NCBI RefSeq assembly: GCF_004402495.1
Contig: NZ_SOFH01000018.1
Span: 1-64,000 of the forward strand
Length of the DNA: 64,000 nt
DNA from: Cryobacterium sp. HLT2-28
GTDB taxonomy: Bacteria > Actinomycetota > Actinomycetes > Actinomycetales > Microbacteriaceae
Reading direction: 5' to 3'
The notes beneath the pieces are model-generated. The model was not told the origin of the DNA. It saw only the letters and a list, made by a program, of their open reading frames with translations, and did not search any database. The translations under genes were made by a program, and so were the position numbers. Shown one piece after another: positions 43,845 to 52,668 of the stretch; position 1 is the stretch's first letter, and each line of letters opens with the position of its first letter.

Positions 43845-45947
43845 CTAGAACCTGCCCCCGCCTCCCCGCCGTGAACGGGTGGCCGCCCCGCCGAATCCGC
43901 CGGGGATGCCGAAGCCGCCGCCCCCGCCGCGGCGTCCGCCCCCGCCGCCTCCTCCGAAGATGCCGCCGCCCCCGCCGCCGCCTCCGCCGAGGATCGAGTT
44001 GATGATGATGCCCCCGAGAATGGCGCCCATCATGCCGTTGCCGCCCCCACCGCGGTTGCCGCCTCCGCCCGCGAAGACGTCGCCGAGCCCGCCGGCCGCC
44101 TGGCCGCCCGAGAACCCGTTGACGTCGTTCCGGGCGAGGGCGATGGCGTTCGCGGCCAGGGAGTTGGCCCGGGCGGCGGCGGCGAGGGCGGCATCCGGGT
44201 TGACGGCGCTCGCCGACTCCGCCTCGACCAGGAGGCGCCCGGCCTCGGCGAGGCGGGTGCGTGCCTCCGCACCGACCGCGCCCCGCCGGGCCGTGATGAA
44301 GTCCTCGGCGGCGGAGACCTGGGCGCGGGCGGCCAGCAGGTTCTGGTTCAGGGCGGCCTGGGCGCGCTGGGCGCTCGCCACGGCGTCGCGCACGCCCTGC
44401 AGGGCCGCATCCATCCGGGTGTTGGCGGCCTCGAGCCTCTGCATCAGTTCGAGCGGGTTGATCCGGGCGGTCGAGAGCCGGCCGGTCACCTCGCCGATGG
44501 CCTGCTCGGTCGCGGCGATCACGCCGGGCAGGGCGCCGGAGGCGGAGGTGTCCGCAGGCAGCCCGCTGGCGGTGACCAGGTCGGCCTGCAGCTCGGCGAG
44601 GGTCGAAGCCACGCTGGCGGTGGCGGTCTGCAGGTCCGTGCCGAGCCGGTCGACGGCGTCGAGCAGCAGCCTGGCCTGATCGACCGATTCCTCGGCCGCG
44701 CGCACCCCCACGGCGGCGGCGGCGGTCTCCCCGGCGCTCAGGCGGGTGTTCGCCTCGGCCAGGGCTGCCCCGGCGAACGCGATCCGTTCGCGCGCCTGGC
44801 GCGGGTTGTCCGAGACAGTGGCGATCGCGTTGTCGGTGTACCGGGCGGTCAGGGTGGCCAGGGCCGCGTCGGCCGAGGTGACGCGCGCCTCGATCGCGGC
44901 GGCCTCCTGGGTTGCCGCTGCGACGGCCTCCGGAGCCTTCTTCTCCAGTTGCCGGAGCTCGTCGAAGTCGTCGGTCTGTTCGTCGAGGGCCGTGTTTGCC
45001 CGGGTGCAGAGGTCGATGATCCCGGCATACCAGTCCCGCTGCTGGGCCTCCGAGTCCGGCTCGGAGTCGTCGAGCCGCTGCTGCAGGGTGAACGCCTCGG
45101 TGAGTTGCGCCTTCGCGGCCGCCAGGGCGGTCTGGAACGCGCCGGTCGCCGCGGAACCGTACTGGGCGATGGCGAAGCCGAGTTCCTGCTCGCTCGACTT
45201 CACCGCGTCATCCGTCTGCACCAGCGCGCTCGCCGCGCGGCGCTTCAGCTCCGCGGTCGGCAGGGCCGGCAGGCCCGTCGGCGGCACGCCGGCAGGCGGA
45301 AGCTGGGCCTTCCTTCTGCCGCGCACGATGAAGAAGACCACGGCGCCCACGAAGAGGAGACCGATCACGATCAGGATCACCAGGATGACGCCGATCGATC
45401 CGCCGCCTCCCTGGCCGGGGGTGGCATCGCCCGGGGTGATCTGCGGGGCGGTGATGGCGGTGCCCTTGATGCCGGCGCGGAGGCCGTTCGCCGCCCCGAT
45501 GGCCGCGCCGGCCCAGTCGTTGACCCGAAGGGCCGGCTCGATCGCGACGGTCTCGACCTCACGGAGCTGGGCGTCGGTGAGGGCGAAGTCGGGGGCGACC
45601 GACAACTGGTATTCCCGGTCGCCGGTGGCGATGGCCAGCAGCACGTCGTTGGTGCCGAGACCGTTGTCATCGGCGGTCTTGTCCGCCCACTGCTGGCGGT
45701 CGGCCACCCCGGTGAACGCGTCGACGTAGACCACGAAGAGGTCGGTGCGGGTATCGGCGTAGAGCGTGTCGAGGGCGGCGGTAACCTCGGCGCTGCGCGC
45801 GGTGACGGCGCCGACCTTGTCCGCGATGTGGCTCGCGCCGAAGGTGACGGGGTCTTCGGCCCAGGCAAGGGTGGGGGCGGAGAGGACGGGGACGGCGAAA
45901 GCGAACAGGGCCGCCACTGCGACAGGGATCAACCACCGTGACCGCAT
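43845..45947 (-). CDS. TPM-domain envelope protein with coiled-coil and glycine-rich tail
   Basis: 700 aa. Signal peptide 1-30 (cleavage near AWA-EDP), an extracytoplasmic TPM domain (40-165; TDLFVVYVDAFTGVADRQQWADKT, NDVLLAIATGDREYQLSV), a transmembrane helix at about 185-208, then a large cytoplasmic helical region (220-620) of PspA-like heptads, and a C-terminus with long Gly runs and scattered Arg (from about 625). TPM domains are acid-phosphatase-like or assembly factors. The partner pspA gene follows. Start ATG 45947; the Gly-rich tail is low complexity but in frame. Confidence 0.9.
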   Translation of the reverse strand: MRSRWLIPVAVAALFAFAVPVLSAPTLAWAEDPVTFGASHIADKVGAVTARSAEVTAALDTLYADTRTDLFVVYVDAFTGVADRQQWADKTADDNGLGTNDVLLAIATGDREYQLSVAPDFALTDAQLREVETVAIEPALRVNDWAGAAIGAANGLRAGIKGTAITAPQITPGDATPGQGGGGSIGVILVILIVIGLLFVGAVVFFIVRGRRKAQLPPAGVPPTGLPALPTAELKRRAASALVQTDDAVKSSEQELGFAIAQYGSAATGAFQTALAAAKAQLTEAFTLQQRLDDSEPDSEAQQRDWYAGIIDLCTRANTALDEQTDDFDELRQLEKKAPEAVAAATQEAAAIEARVTSADAALATLTARYTDNAIATVSDNPRQARERIAFAGAALAEANTRLSAGETAAAAVGVRAAEESVDQARLLLDAVDRLGTDLQTATASVASTLAELQADLVTASGLPADTSASGALPGVIAATEQAIGEVTGRLSTARINPLELMQRLEAANTRMDAALQGVRDAVASAQRAQAALNQNLLAARAQVSAAEDFITARRGAVGAEARTRLAEAGRLLVEAESASAVNPDAALAAAARANSLAANAIALARNDVNGFSGGQAAGGLGDVFAGGGGNRGGGGNGMMGAILGGIIINSILGGGGGGGGGIFGGGGGGGRRGGGGGFGIPGGFGGAATRSRRGGGGRF

Positions 45948-46181
45948 GGGCCCACATCCTCACAAACCGTCGATTTGCTGGTGTTACTCGTGCCGAGCAT
46001 AGAACGGTCTGGCGTTTCGCGTCCAGGAACCTGCGGGGTGCTTTCGCCGGGCGGAGCGAGCAGCCGGCCGGCCGGGTGCCGCTCCGATCCGCACTGTTTC
46101 GCACTGTTACGGGGTGGCTGGCGGGATCCCGGTCCAGTCTCCAGACTGGTGGAACCACAACGACCGACAGCGGAGGCGAAC

Positions 46182-47000
46182 ATGAGCAGGCACTCCTCGC
46201 CGTCACAGCGCTCCTCCGGGCAGGTCTCGTCCGGGCAGGTCTCGTCCGAGGACCTTCCCCGCCTCGCCATCGTCGAGGTCACCCGCCACCGCCCGGACCG
46301 GCCGGCCTACCACGCCAAGGTCCAGGTGCTCAACGCCTCCGCGGTCTCCGCCGGAGAGCAGGGCGGTTGGCGAGTCACTCGTCTCGCGGCCGCCGACATG
46401 ACCCCGGCGGAACTGCTCGCGGCGACGGATGACAGCGACGCCATCCTGATCATGGGCGGCGAGGACATCACCCCCCGGTTCTACGGCGGCGCCGACGGCT
46501 ATGAGGGCGAGACCCGGCACTACGACGCGGCCGACGACGGCCAGATCGCCCTCGTGCACCGTGCCGTGGAGCGGGACACCCCGCTCCTCGGAATCTGCCG
46601 CGGGCTGCAGATCATCAACGTCGCCCTCGGCGGCGGCATCGTGCAGCACATCGAGGACGGCATCCACCGAAACGTGAACGTGCCGGTCGACCAGATCCTG
46701 CGCGAGCACCCCGTCGAGCTCCTCGGCGGCAGCGGACTACTCGACAGCCTCGGCTCCGTCGCCGTCTCGGTGCAGAGCGCCCACCACCAGAGCGTCGGCC
46801 GGCTCGGCGCCGGACTGGTCCCCGCGGCGATCGCCCCGGACGGCCTCGTCGAGGCGGTCGAACACGAGTCGGCGCCGATCACCGGAGTGCAGTGGCACCC
46901 CGAGGCGCCGGATGCCCCGGCCGAGCAGCTGCCGCTCCTCCTCGCGGCCCTGCAGCGCCAGGTTGCCGACGCACGCCTCGCCGATCTCGTCGCGGCCTGA
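46182..47000 (+). CDS. Gamma-glutamyl-gamma-aminobutyrate hydrolase family (peptidase C26, PuuD-like)
   Basis: 272 aa, class I glutamine-amidotransferase fold acting as a hydrolase. Nucleophile Cys139 in LLGICRGLQIINVALGG, His/Glu in GVQWHPEAP, and ILIMGGEDITPRFYGG. PuuD-like enzymes release GABA from gamma-glutamyl-GABA in putrescine breakdown; the substrate here is unproven. Start ATG 46182 has GGAGG 5 nt upstream; the N-terminal 22 residues are a Ser/Gln-rich extension with an exact 15-bp duplication. No other polyamine genes are adjacent. Confidence 0.88.
   Translation: MSRHSSPSQRSSGQVSSGQVSSEDLPRLAIVEVTRHRPDRPAYHAKVQVLNASAVSAGEQGGWRVTRLAAADMTPAELLAATDDSDAILIMGGEDITPRFYGGADGYEGETRHYDAADDGQIALVHRAVERDTPLLGICRGLQIINVALGGGIVQHIEDGIHRNVNVPVDQILREHPVELLGGSGLLDSLGSVAVSVQSAHHQSVGRLGAGLVPAAIAPDGLVEAVEHESAPITGVQWHPEAPDAPAEQLPLLLAALQRQVADARLADLVAA
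46215..46244 (+). repeat. Two 15-bp tandem repeats in the hydrolase 5' end
   Basis: TCCGGGCAGGTCTCG occurs twice in a row (46215, 46230), giving SGQVS SGQVS in the extra N-terminal segment. Confidence 0.9.
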
Positions 47001-47187
47001 TCTACTTGTACTGCCCAGCCTGATCGAATTGCGGCCTGATCGAATACCGGTCTGACTTCGTGGGGTCTGACCTCCGACCTGACGATTCACCGGGTTCGGG
47101 AATTCGAGGCCCCGGTCGGAGGGTTGGGGTCAGGGTGAGGTGCGCACCATCATCCGCGCACCGCCCCCGACAGAAGGAGAACCCGGA

Positions 47188-48033
47188 ATGACGGCAGCAG
47201 TCTTAACAGTCCCCACCCTCGTGCTCAACAACGGGCAGGCGATCCCTCAGCTCGGTTTCGGCGTGTTCCAGATCGACCCGGCCGACACCAGGCGCGCCAC
47301 GCTGGCAGCGCTGGAGGTCGGCTACCGCCACATCGACACCGCCGAGATGTACGGCAACGAGCAGGGCGTCGGCGAGGCCGTGCGTGAATCCGGGCTCGAC
47401 CGCTCCGAGGTGTTCGTCACCAGCAAGCTCAACAACGGCTTCCACAAGCGGGAGGACGCCCTCGCGGCGTTCGACACGAGCCTGTCCACCCTCGGGCTCG
47501 ACTATCTCGACCTGTTCCTGATCCACTGGCCGCTGCCGGCCGTCGGCGACTTCGTCGAGACCTGGAAGGCACTGGAGGAGATGCACGCCTCCGGACGGGT
47601 GAAGACCATCGGCGTCTCCAACTTCCAGCAGCACCACCTGCAGCGCCTCTTCGACGAGACCGGCACCGTTCCCGCGGTCAACCAGATCGAGGTGCACCCC
47701 TACCTCACCCAGGACGACCTGCGCGCGTTCAACACGGCGCACGGCATCGCGACCGAGGCCTGGTCGCCGATCGCCCAGGGCAAGGTGCTCGGCGATCCCG
47801 TCATCACGGCGATCGCCGACCGGGTCGGCCGCTCCGCCGCCCAGGTCACCCTGCGCTGGCACCTGCAGCGCGGCGACATCGTCTTCCCGAAGTCGGTGAC
47901 CCGCGGCCGGGTCGAGGAGAACTTCGCCCTCTTCGACTTCGAACTCACCGCTGACGACGTCGCCGCCATCACGGCGCTGAACCGGGACGAGCGCACCGGT
48001 CCGAACCCGGACGAGTTCAACTACATCCCGTAA
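47188..48033 (+). CDS. Aldo/keto reductase
   Basis: 281 aa. NADPH-dependent TIM-barrel reductase of the 2,5-diketogluconate reductase type. Catalytic tetrad: Asp50 and Tyr55 (YRHIDTAEMYGNE), Lys80 (VFVTSKL), His113 (FLIHWPLP). VKTIGVSNF, VNQIEVHPYL and FPKSVTRGRVEENF are the other signatures. Start ATG 47188 with AAGGAGA upstream. The spacer before it (47001-47187) has only degenerate CCTGATCGAAT copies. Confidence 0.93.
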   Translation: MTAAVLTVPTLVLNNGQAIPQLGFGVFQIDPADTRRATLAALEVGYRHIDTAEMYGNEQGVGEAVRESGLDRSEVFVTSKLNNGFHKREDALAAFDTSLSTLGLDYLDLFLIHWPLPAVGDFVETWKALEEMHASGRVKTIGVSNFQQHHLQRLFDETGTVPAVNQIEVHPYLTQDDLRAFNTAHGIATEAWSPIAQGKVLGDPVITAIADRVGRSAAQVTLRWHLQRGDIVFPKSVTRGRVEENFALFDFELTADDVAAITALNRDERTGPNPDEFNYIP

Positions 48034-48065
48034 CGGCTAACGGCTAACGGCTGACGGCTGAGGGC
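48031..48065. repeat. Five 7-bp tandem repeats filling the gap between two convergent stops
   Basis: TAACGGC three times, then TGACGGC and TGAGGGC. The array begins with the TAA stop of the aldo/keto reductase and ends one base before the stop of the convergent PLP enzyme. Confidence 0.9.
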
Positions 48066-49283
48066 TCACAGGAACGTCGCGGCGAGGGCTGCGGAGAGGT
48101 CGGCGACGAGGTCGTCGGCGTCTTCCAGCCCCACCGAGAGGCGCAGGTGCCCGAACTCGCGGAACTCCGGCGGGTAGGCCGCCACCCTCGGGCCGGAGGC
48201 GTCGACGTGCACGATCAGGGTCTCGTCGTGCCCGAGCGACACGGCCGAGGTGATCACCCGCAGGTTCGACACGAACCGGTTCTGGGTCGCCGCGTCGCCG
48301 GTCACCGCGAACGCCATCATGCCGCCGAACCCCCGGCCGAACTGACGCACCGCGACGGCGTGCTGCGGATGCGACGCCAGCCCCGGGTAGGCGACGTAGG
48401 CCACCCGCGGGTCGGCCTCGAGGAACTCGGCGACCAGCTGCGCCGACGCGCAGTGCTGGCGCAGCCGAAGCGGCAGGGTGACCGAGCCGCGCATGATCAG
48501 CCAGGCGTTGAACGGGCTGATCACGCCGCCTACGTCGACCATGGCGTCGAGCTTGATCCGGCGGATCAGGTCGGCGCGGCCGATGACTGCGCCGCCCATC
48601 GCGTCGCCGTGCCCGTTGATGTACTTCGTCAGCGAGTGCACGACGAGGTCGGCGCCCAGCGCGAGCGGTCTGAACAGCGGCGGGGGAGTGAAGGTGTTGT
48701 CGATCGAGAGCAGGGCCCCGGCCGCGTGGGCGATCTCGGCGATGGCCGCGACATCCGTCACCTTGGTCGTCGGGTTGCCCACCGACTCGATGTGCACCAG
48801 CCGGGTTTCCGGGCGAATGGCCGCCAGCACGGCGGCCAGGTCGGTCGGGTCGACGAAGCTGGCCTGGATGCCGTACTTCTCCGGCAGCAGCTCGGTGAAC
48901 AGCCGGTAGACGGCCTCGTAGGTCACGTCGGCGACGACGACGTGGTCACCGGTCTTCAGCAGCGTGAAGAAGATCGCGTGCAGGGCAGCCACGCCGCTCG
49001 CGAGGGCGACGGCGTCCTCGCCGCCCTCGAGCACGGCGAGCTTGCGCTGCAGTCCCAGCTGGTTGGCGCCGCTGTTGCGGGTGTACAGGGGAACGTCGGT
49101 GCCCGACCAGCTCAGGGCCGCGGGGTCCTCGGGGAGCGCATAGGAATTCGCCATCACGATGGGCGTGCGGAGCGCGCCGGACCCGGCATCGATCTCGTTG
49201 CCGGCGTGCACCGACTGGGTGGCGAACCCGAGGCTCTGCGGGTCGTGCTTATCGGGTCGGGCCTGGGTGCGCGGCGAGGTCAT
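48066..49283 (-). CDS. Cys/Met-metabolism PLP enzyme (cystathionine gamma-synthase/methionine gamma-lyase-like)
   Basis: 405 aa fold-type I PLP enzyme. Seen: LYTRNSGANQLGLQRKLAVLEGGEDAVALASGVAAL, ESVGNPTTKVTD, and the PLP lysine in DLVVHSLTKYINGHGD. It is the second such enzyme in the window and is not next to metX, so a trans-sulfuration or gamma-lyase role is as likely as sulfhydrylation. The N-terminal YTRNSGANQ differs from the YSRxxNPT of standard family members. TAGGTT (49290-49295, minus strand) is 6 nt before the ATG, suggesting a leaderless transcript. Confidence 0.87.
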   Translation of the reverse strand: MTSPRTQARPDKHDPQSLGFATQSVHAGNEIDAGSGALRTPIVMANSYALPEDPAALSWSGTDVPLYTRNSGANQLGLQRKLAVLEGGEDAVALASGVAALHAIFFTLLKTGDHVVVADVTYEAVYRLFTELLPEKYGIQASFVDPTDLAAVLAAIRPETRLVHIESVGNPTTKVTDVAAIAEIAHAAGALLSIDNTFTPPPLFRPLALGADLVVHSLTKYINGHGDAMGGAVIGRADLIRRIKLDAMVDVGGVISPFNAWLIMRGSVTLPLRLRQHCASAQLVAEFLEADPRVAYVAYPGLASHPQHAVAVRQFGRGFGGMMAFAVTGDAATQNRFVSNLRVITSAVSLGHDETLIVHVDASGPRVAAYPPEFREFGHLRLSVGLEDADDLVADLSAALAATFL

Positions 49284-49324
49284 GGTTCCAACCTACGGGT
49301 GGACGCTGCCGCGCGCCGGAACGT

Positions 49325-49330
49325 TACGCT
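49325..49330 (+). promoter_or_regulatory. -10 box (TACGCT) for leaderless DUF1294 gene
   Basis: TACGCT lies 7 nt before ATG 49338, in the 54-bp divergent spacer shared with the PLP enzyme. Confidence 0.4.
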
Positions 49331-49337
49331 CGTCTAC

Positions 49338-49775
49338 ATGGCCCAGGACAGAAGACGCCGCACGCCGCGGCGGCGGACCCTGAGCCGTCGGCCGGCCTCG
49401 CCCAGATCAGGGTCAGGCGCGGGCGCATACCTCGCCATTCCGGCGTTCGTCGTGGTCTGCCTGGTGCTGAACGCAATCTGGCCGCTGTCGGTCTGGGTCG
49501 CGGGTGGCTACCTAGCGGCGAGCGTGTGCTGCTTCGTGGCCTATGCGGTGGACAAATCAGCGGCGACGGCAGGCCGCTGGCGAGTGCCGGAGAGCACCCT
49601 CCTCGTCTGGGGTGCCGTGGGCGGCTGGCCCGGCGCCATCGTCGCCCAGCAGACCCTCCGCCACAAGACCAAGAAGGCGAGCTTCCGTTCCGCCTTCTGG
49701 GGGACCGTTGTGCTGAACGTCGTCGCCTTCGTCGGGCTGGCCTCGCTGCTGTTGTCGGGAGTGATGGCCGGATAA
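49338..49775 (+). CDS. DUF1294 membrane protein
   Basis: 145 aa. A basic Arg-rich N-terminus (residues 5-24) is followed by four hydrophobic segments and the DUF1294 signature AYAVDKSAATAGRWRVPESTLLVWGAVGGWPGAIVAQQTLRHKTKK. In many bacteria this domain is fused to a cold-shock domain; here it stands alone with only a basic tail. Function unknown. Confidence 0.88.
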   Translation: MAQDRRRRTPRRRTLSRRPASPRSGSGAGAYLAIPAFVVVCLVLNAIWPLSVWVAGGYLAASVCCFVAYAVDKSAATAGRWRVPESTLLVWGAVGGWPGAIVAQQTLRHKTKKASFRSAFWGTVVLNVVAFVGLASLLLSGVMAG

Positions 49776-49810
49776 CGCTGTGCGGGCGGTCATCGAGGTC
49801 GAACGACAGA

Positions 49811-49866
49811 GGTCTCGGCGGGCCCGCTCGCCGTCGGTGGTCGAGCCGGTGGAGCCGGTCGAGACC
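49811..49866. repeat. REP-like intergenic palindrome
   Basis: GGTCTCG and CGAGACC bracket a spacer containing GGTCGAGCCGGTGGAGCC. Words such as GGTCGAGCCxGTCGAGACC are, as I recall, common repeated extragenic elements in actinobacteria. Single copy in this window. Confidence 0.35.
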
Positions 49867-49876
49867 CGACGGGCGG

Positions 49877-50458
49877 TCAGACCAACGGGAGCAACTCCGC
49901 GGTGCTGGTCACCGTGGCGAAGCCTCCGGCGGCCAGGTTCAGGGCGGTCATCCGCATGACCTCGTCCGCCGTGGCCGACAGAGGGGCCCCGTTCCGCGGC
50001 CCCAGCTCGACCAGGCCGAAGGTGCGGGTGGCGTCCAGGGGAACGATCACGTCGTAGCCGAGGTTGCCGCCCATCCGGGCGGTGGTCTCCACACACATAT
50101 TGGTCTGGATGCCGCAGATCACAAGCTGGTGGATGCCCTGCCGACCGAGCCACTGGTGCAGGTCGGGGTCGCCGATGAAGGCCGAGTTCACATTCTTGGT
50201 CACCAGCAGGCTGGCCGGGAGCGCGGCGATGCTCGGTTTCAGCGCGTTCCCCGGCTTCCCCGGATGGAGCGACGACCCCGCACTCTTGCTGTCGTGGCGC
50301 ACGACGACGATCGGCCGGCCGGTCGAGATCCAGGCTGTTGCGAGGGCGTCGATGTTGGCCTCGCAGCCGAGATTGGTGGTGGAGCCCCACTCGGACTCGT
50401 CGAATCCCTGCTGCACATCGATGATGACGAGTGCCGCGTTCGTGTCAATGCTGGTCAT
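49877..50458 (-). CDS. Isochorismatase-family cysteine hydrolase
   Basis: 193 aa. Catalytic triad visible: Asp in ALVIIDVQQGF, Lys in VTKNVNSAFIG, Cys in CGIQTNMCVETTAR. Family members hydrolyse nicotinamide, isochorismate, ureas or other amides; no neighbour points to one. Start ATG 50458; a longer frame upstream starts inside the 165-bp spacer and has no support. The spacer (50459-50623) shows nothing else. Confidence 0.9.
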   Translation of the reverse strand: MTSIDTNAALVIIDVQQGFDESEWGSTTNLGCEANIDALATAWISTGRPIVVVRHDSKSAGSSLHPGKPGNALKPSIAALPASLLVTKNVNSAFIGDPDLHQWLGRQGIHQLVICGIQTNMCVETTARMGGNLGYDVIVPLDATRTFGLVELGPRNGAPLSATADEVMRMTALNLAAGGFATVTSTAELLPLV

Positions 50459-50623
50459 TCCTCCATCAAACCCCCTTTCGGCGGTCTCGCGCACCGTGGC
50501 GGGCATCCGTTTCGGACCAGGACCACCTGCCCCGTCCGGCGCCGGTTCCACGCTGCGTCCCAAGACGAGCAGAGTGATTCCCTTCGACATCCCCATCGAC
50601 GATCCCGACCGTGCCGATGCCGG

Positions 50624-51361
50624 CTATCCGGGAAGGATCCGCAACCCGATCGACGTGGTGATCGGCTCCCGCTGCCCGCCGGAGTGCACGATGTGCGAAC
50701 CGTCGACGGTGAGCTGGCTGGCGTGACAGCGGAGGGCGGCGGTCACCGTGGACAGGTGCCGGTCGAGCACAAACCACTCGCCGTCGGCGGCTGGCTCGTG
50801 CAGGATCTCCGCGAACGGCGTACCCACCGCGCGGCACGCGGCGAGTGCGGCATCGTGCATCCGCACATGGTCGGGGTGCCCGTAGCCCCCTCCACTGTCG
50901 TAACTGACGACGAGCGCCGGCCGCTGCGCCAGGATGAGGGCCGCGACATCCGCCGCCACCTCAGCCAGGGGTGCGATCGCGAGGGCGTCGCCGTCGACGT
51001 CGCGCGCGGGGCCGGCCAATCCCGGGCGGATCCAGGTCATGCCCGAGTCTCGGTAGCGGCGCGGGGCCAGGCCGGCTGCCCGGGCGGGCGGCTCACCGAG
51101 CCAGAATCGGTCGGCGACCCCGAGCGCGGCCGTGGCCCGCTGCAACTCCTGTTCGCGTGCCGTGGTCAGCGCGGCCGTGCCCTCGAGGCCCGAGAGCGGC
51201 CCCGGAACGACCTCACCACGTTCGCCGCGGGAGGCGGTGAGTAGCGACACCCGGATGCCGTGAGCGACCAGTTCCGCGATCAGGGCGCCGGTGGAGATCG
51301 TCTCATCGTCGGGGTGAGCGTGCACGAAGAGCACGGAGGCGCCCAGGCCCAGCAGGCTCAC
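50624..51361 (-). CDS. PIG-L family deacetylase, MshB-like
   Basis: 245 aa. LmbE/PIG-L zinc deacetylase: metal ligands in FVHAHPDDET (His16, Asp19) and GGGYGHPDHVRMHD. It overlaps the stop of the MshA-like glycosyltransferase (ATGA). In mycothiol synthesis MshA makes N-acetylglucosaminyl-inositol phosphate and MshB deacetylates the product, so this pairing fits MshB. Other PIG-L substrates are possible; the TASRGERGEVVPG loop resembles MshB's. Confidence 0.82.
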   Translation of the reverse strand: MSLLGLGASVLFVHAHPDDETISTGALIAELVAHGIRVSLLTASRGERGEVVPGPLSGLEGTAALTTAREQELQRATAALGVADRFWLGEPPARAAGLAPRRYRDSGMTWIRPGLAGPARDVDGDALAIAPLAEVAADVAALILAQRPALVVSYDSGGGYGHPDHVRMHDAALAACRAVGTPFAEILHEPAADGEWFVLDRHLSTVTAALRCHASQLTVDGSHIVHSGGQREPITTSIGLRILPG

Positions 51362-52587
51362 GCGATCGCGAGGTGCTGGTGGTGGTCGGCGCCGGGGTCG
51401 GTGAGAGCACGGTAGACGACCAGCAGGCCTGCGGCCGAGCGGGGCCAGTCCAGGTCTTCCGCGTGCTCGCGCCCCGCGACGGACAGGCGCCTGGCCAGGC
51501 CGGGGTTCGACAGGATCGTGTTGATGGCGCCGGCCCAGGCGGCGGGGTCGCGCGACTCGAGCACCACACCGGTGTCGCCGTGGAGGACGGCCTCGCGCAG
51601 GCCGCCGGATGCCGCGGCGACCACGGGCACGCCGCTCGCCGCGCCTTCGAGGGCGACCAGGCCGAACGTCTCGGAGTGGGAGGGGATGAGCACCACGCGA
51701 GCATCGCGCAGCAGCGCGGCCAGCGCGATCCGGGACTGCGGGCCGACGAACCGCACTCCGGCTCCGATCCCGTTCCTGGCCGCGAGCGCCGTGAGCTCGT
51801 CGACGTATCCGTTGAAGTCGGCCGAGGCGTCCCCGGCGATGACCAGCTCGGGGCGCACTGCTTCCGGGACCGCCGCGATCGCCTCGATCGCCAGGTCAAG
51901 GCCCTTCAGCGGTTGCAGACGCGCGGCCACGACGGCATAGCCGCGGCCCGTGGCGGGTTCCGGCGCGGTCGGACGGAAGAGGCTCCCGTCGACGCCCGGC
52001 GGCACGATGGCGACACGGTCCGGTGAGCCGCCGAGGCGTTCCACCACGGTCTCGGCCTCGGCAGCGCTGATCGCCACGACGGCGTCGGATTCGCGGGCGA
52101 GCCAGGCCTCTCCGGCCATCCGCCCGGGGGATTCCGGGCGTTCCCCGGCGGACAGCGGGGTGGACTCGTCGGCCGCGATGCTGTGGAAGCTCTGCACATG
52201 GGGCACCCCGCGGAGGCGGGCGAGGGGCAGGGCAGCCATCCCGGAGAACCAGTGGTGGGAGTGGTAGATGTCGTAGGGGCCGAGGGCGCTCATCCGCACA
52301 CGGAACTCGTCGATGAACGCCTCGTGGTCGCCCTTCGCCACGGGTTCCGCCGGGCCGGCGTCGAGGTACCGCAGGGTGACCCCCGGGGTGAGCTGCACAT
52401 TGCCGGCCAGTTCGAATGACGATCGCCGGGTGAGGATGTCCACGGTGTGGCCGGCCGCGGCCAGGGCCTCCGCCTGGTGGCGGACCACGACGTTCATGCC
52501 GCCGGCATCGCCCGAACCGGGTTCCGCGCCCGGCGAGGTGTGCAGGCAGACGAGCGCGATGTGGAGGGGAGGCAACGGGTGAGACAC
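51358..52587 (-). CDS. GT4-family glycosyltransferase, MshA-like
   Basis: 409 aa, GT-B fold. The nucleotide-independent N-terminal motif GDAGGMNVVVRH (27-38), YHSHHWFSG, VPPGVDGSLFRP, RLQPLKGLDLAIEA and the EX7E donor motif SHSETFGLVALEGAASG match MshA, the first enzyme of mycothiol synthesis, more than sucrose-phosphate or trehalose synthases. The start is GTG 52587, with TACGAT exactly 6 nt upstream. It is coupled to a deacetylase, as expected for mshA-mshB. The fit is inferred from motifs and context. Confidence 0.82.
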   Translation of the reverse strand: MSHPLPPLHIALVCLHTSPGAEPGSGDAGGMNVVVRHQAEALAAAGHTVDILTRRSSFELAGNVQLTPGVTLRYLDAGPAEPVAKGDHEAFIDEFRVRMSALGPYDIYHSHHWFSGMAALPLARLRGVPHVQSFHSIAADESTPLSAGERPESPGRMAGEAWLARESDAVVAISAAEAETVVERLGGSPDRVAIVPPGVDGSLFRPTAPEPATGRGYAVVAARLQPLKGLDLAIEAIAAVPEAVRPELVIAGDASADFNGYVDELTALAARNGIGAGVRFVGPQSRIALAALLRDARVVLIPSHSETFGLVALEGAASGVPVVAAASGGLREAVLHGDTGVVLESRDPAAWAGAINTILSNPGLARRLSVAGREHAEDLDWPRSAAGLLVVYRALTDPGADHHQHLAIA

Positions 52588-52668
52588 CAGAAGATCGTAG
52601 CCCAGCAGATTCGGCGTTCTCTGGGAAGTATTCCCCCGCGCCCGCAGCTCGGCGGATAGGCTGCGGGA

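Noticed and set aside
49811-49866. A rho-independent terminator after the DUF1294 gene
   Set aside because: Arms are only 7 bp with a long interior and no T-tract. It fits a repeated extragenic palindrome better.
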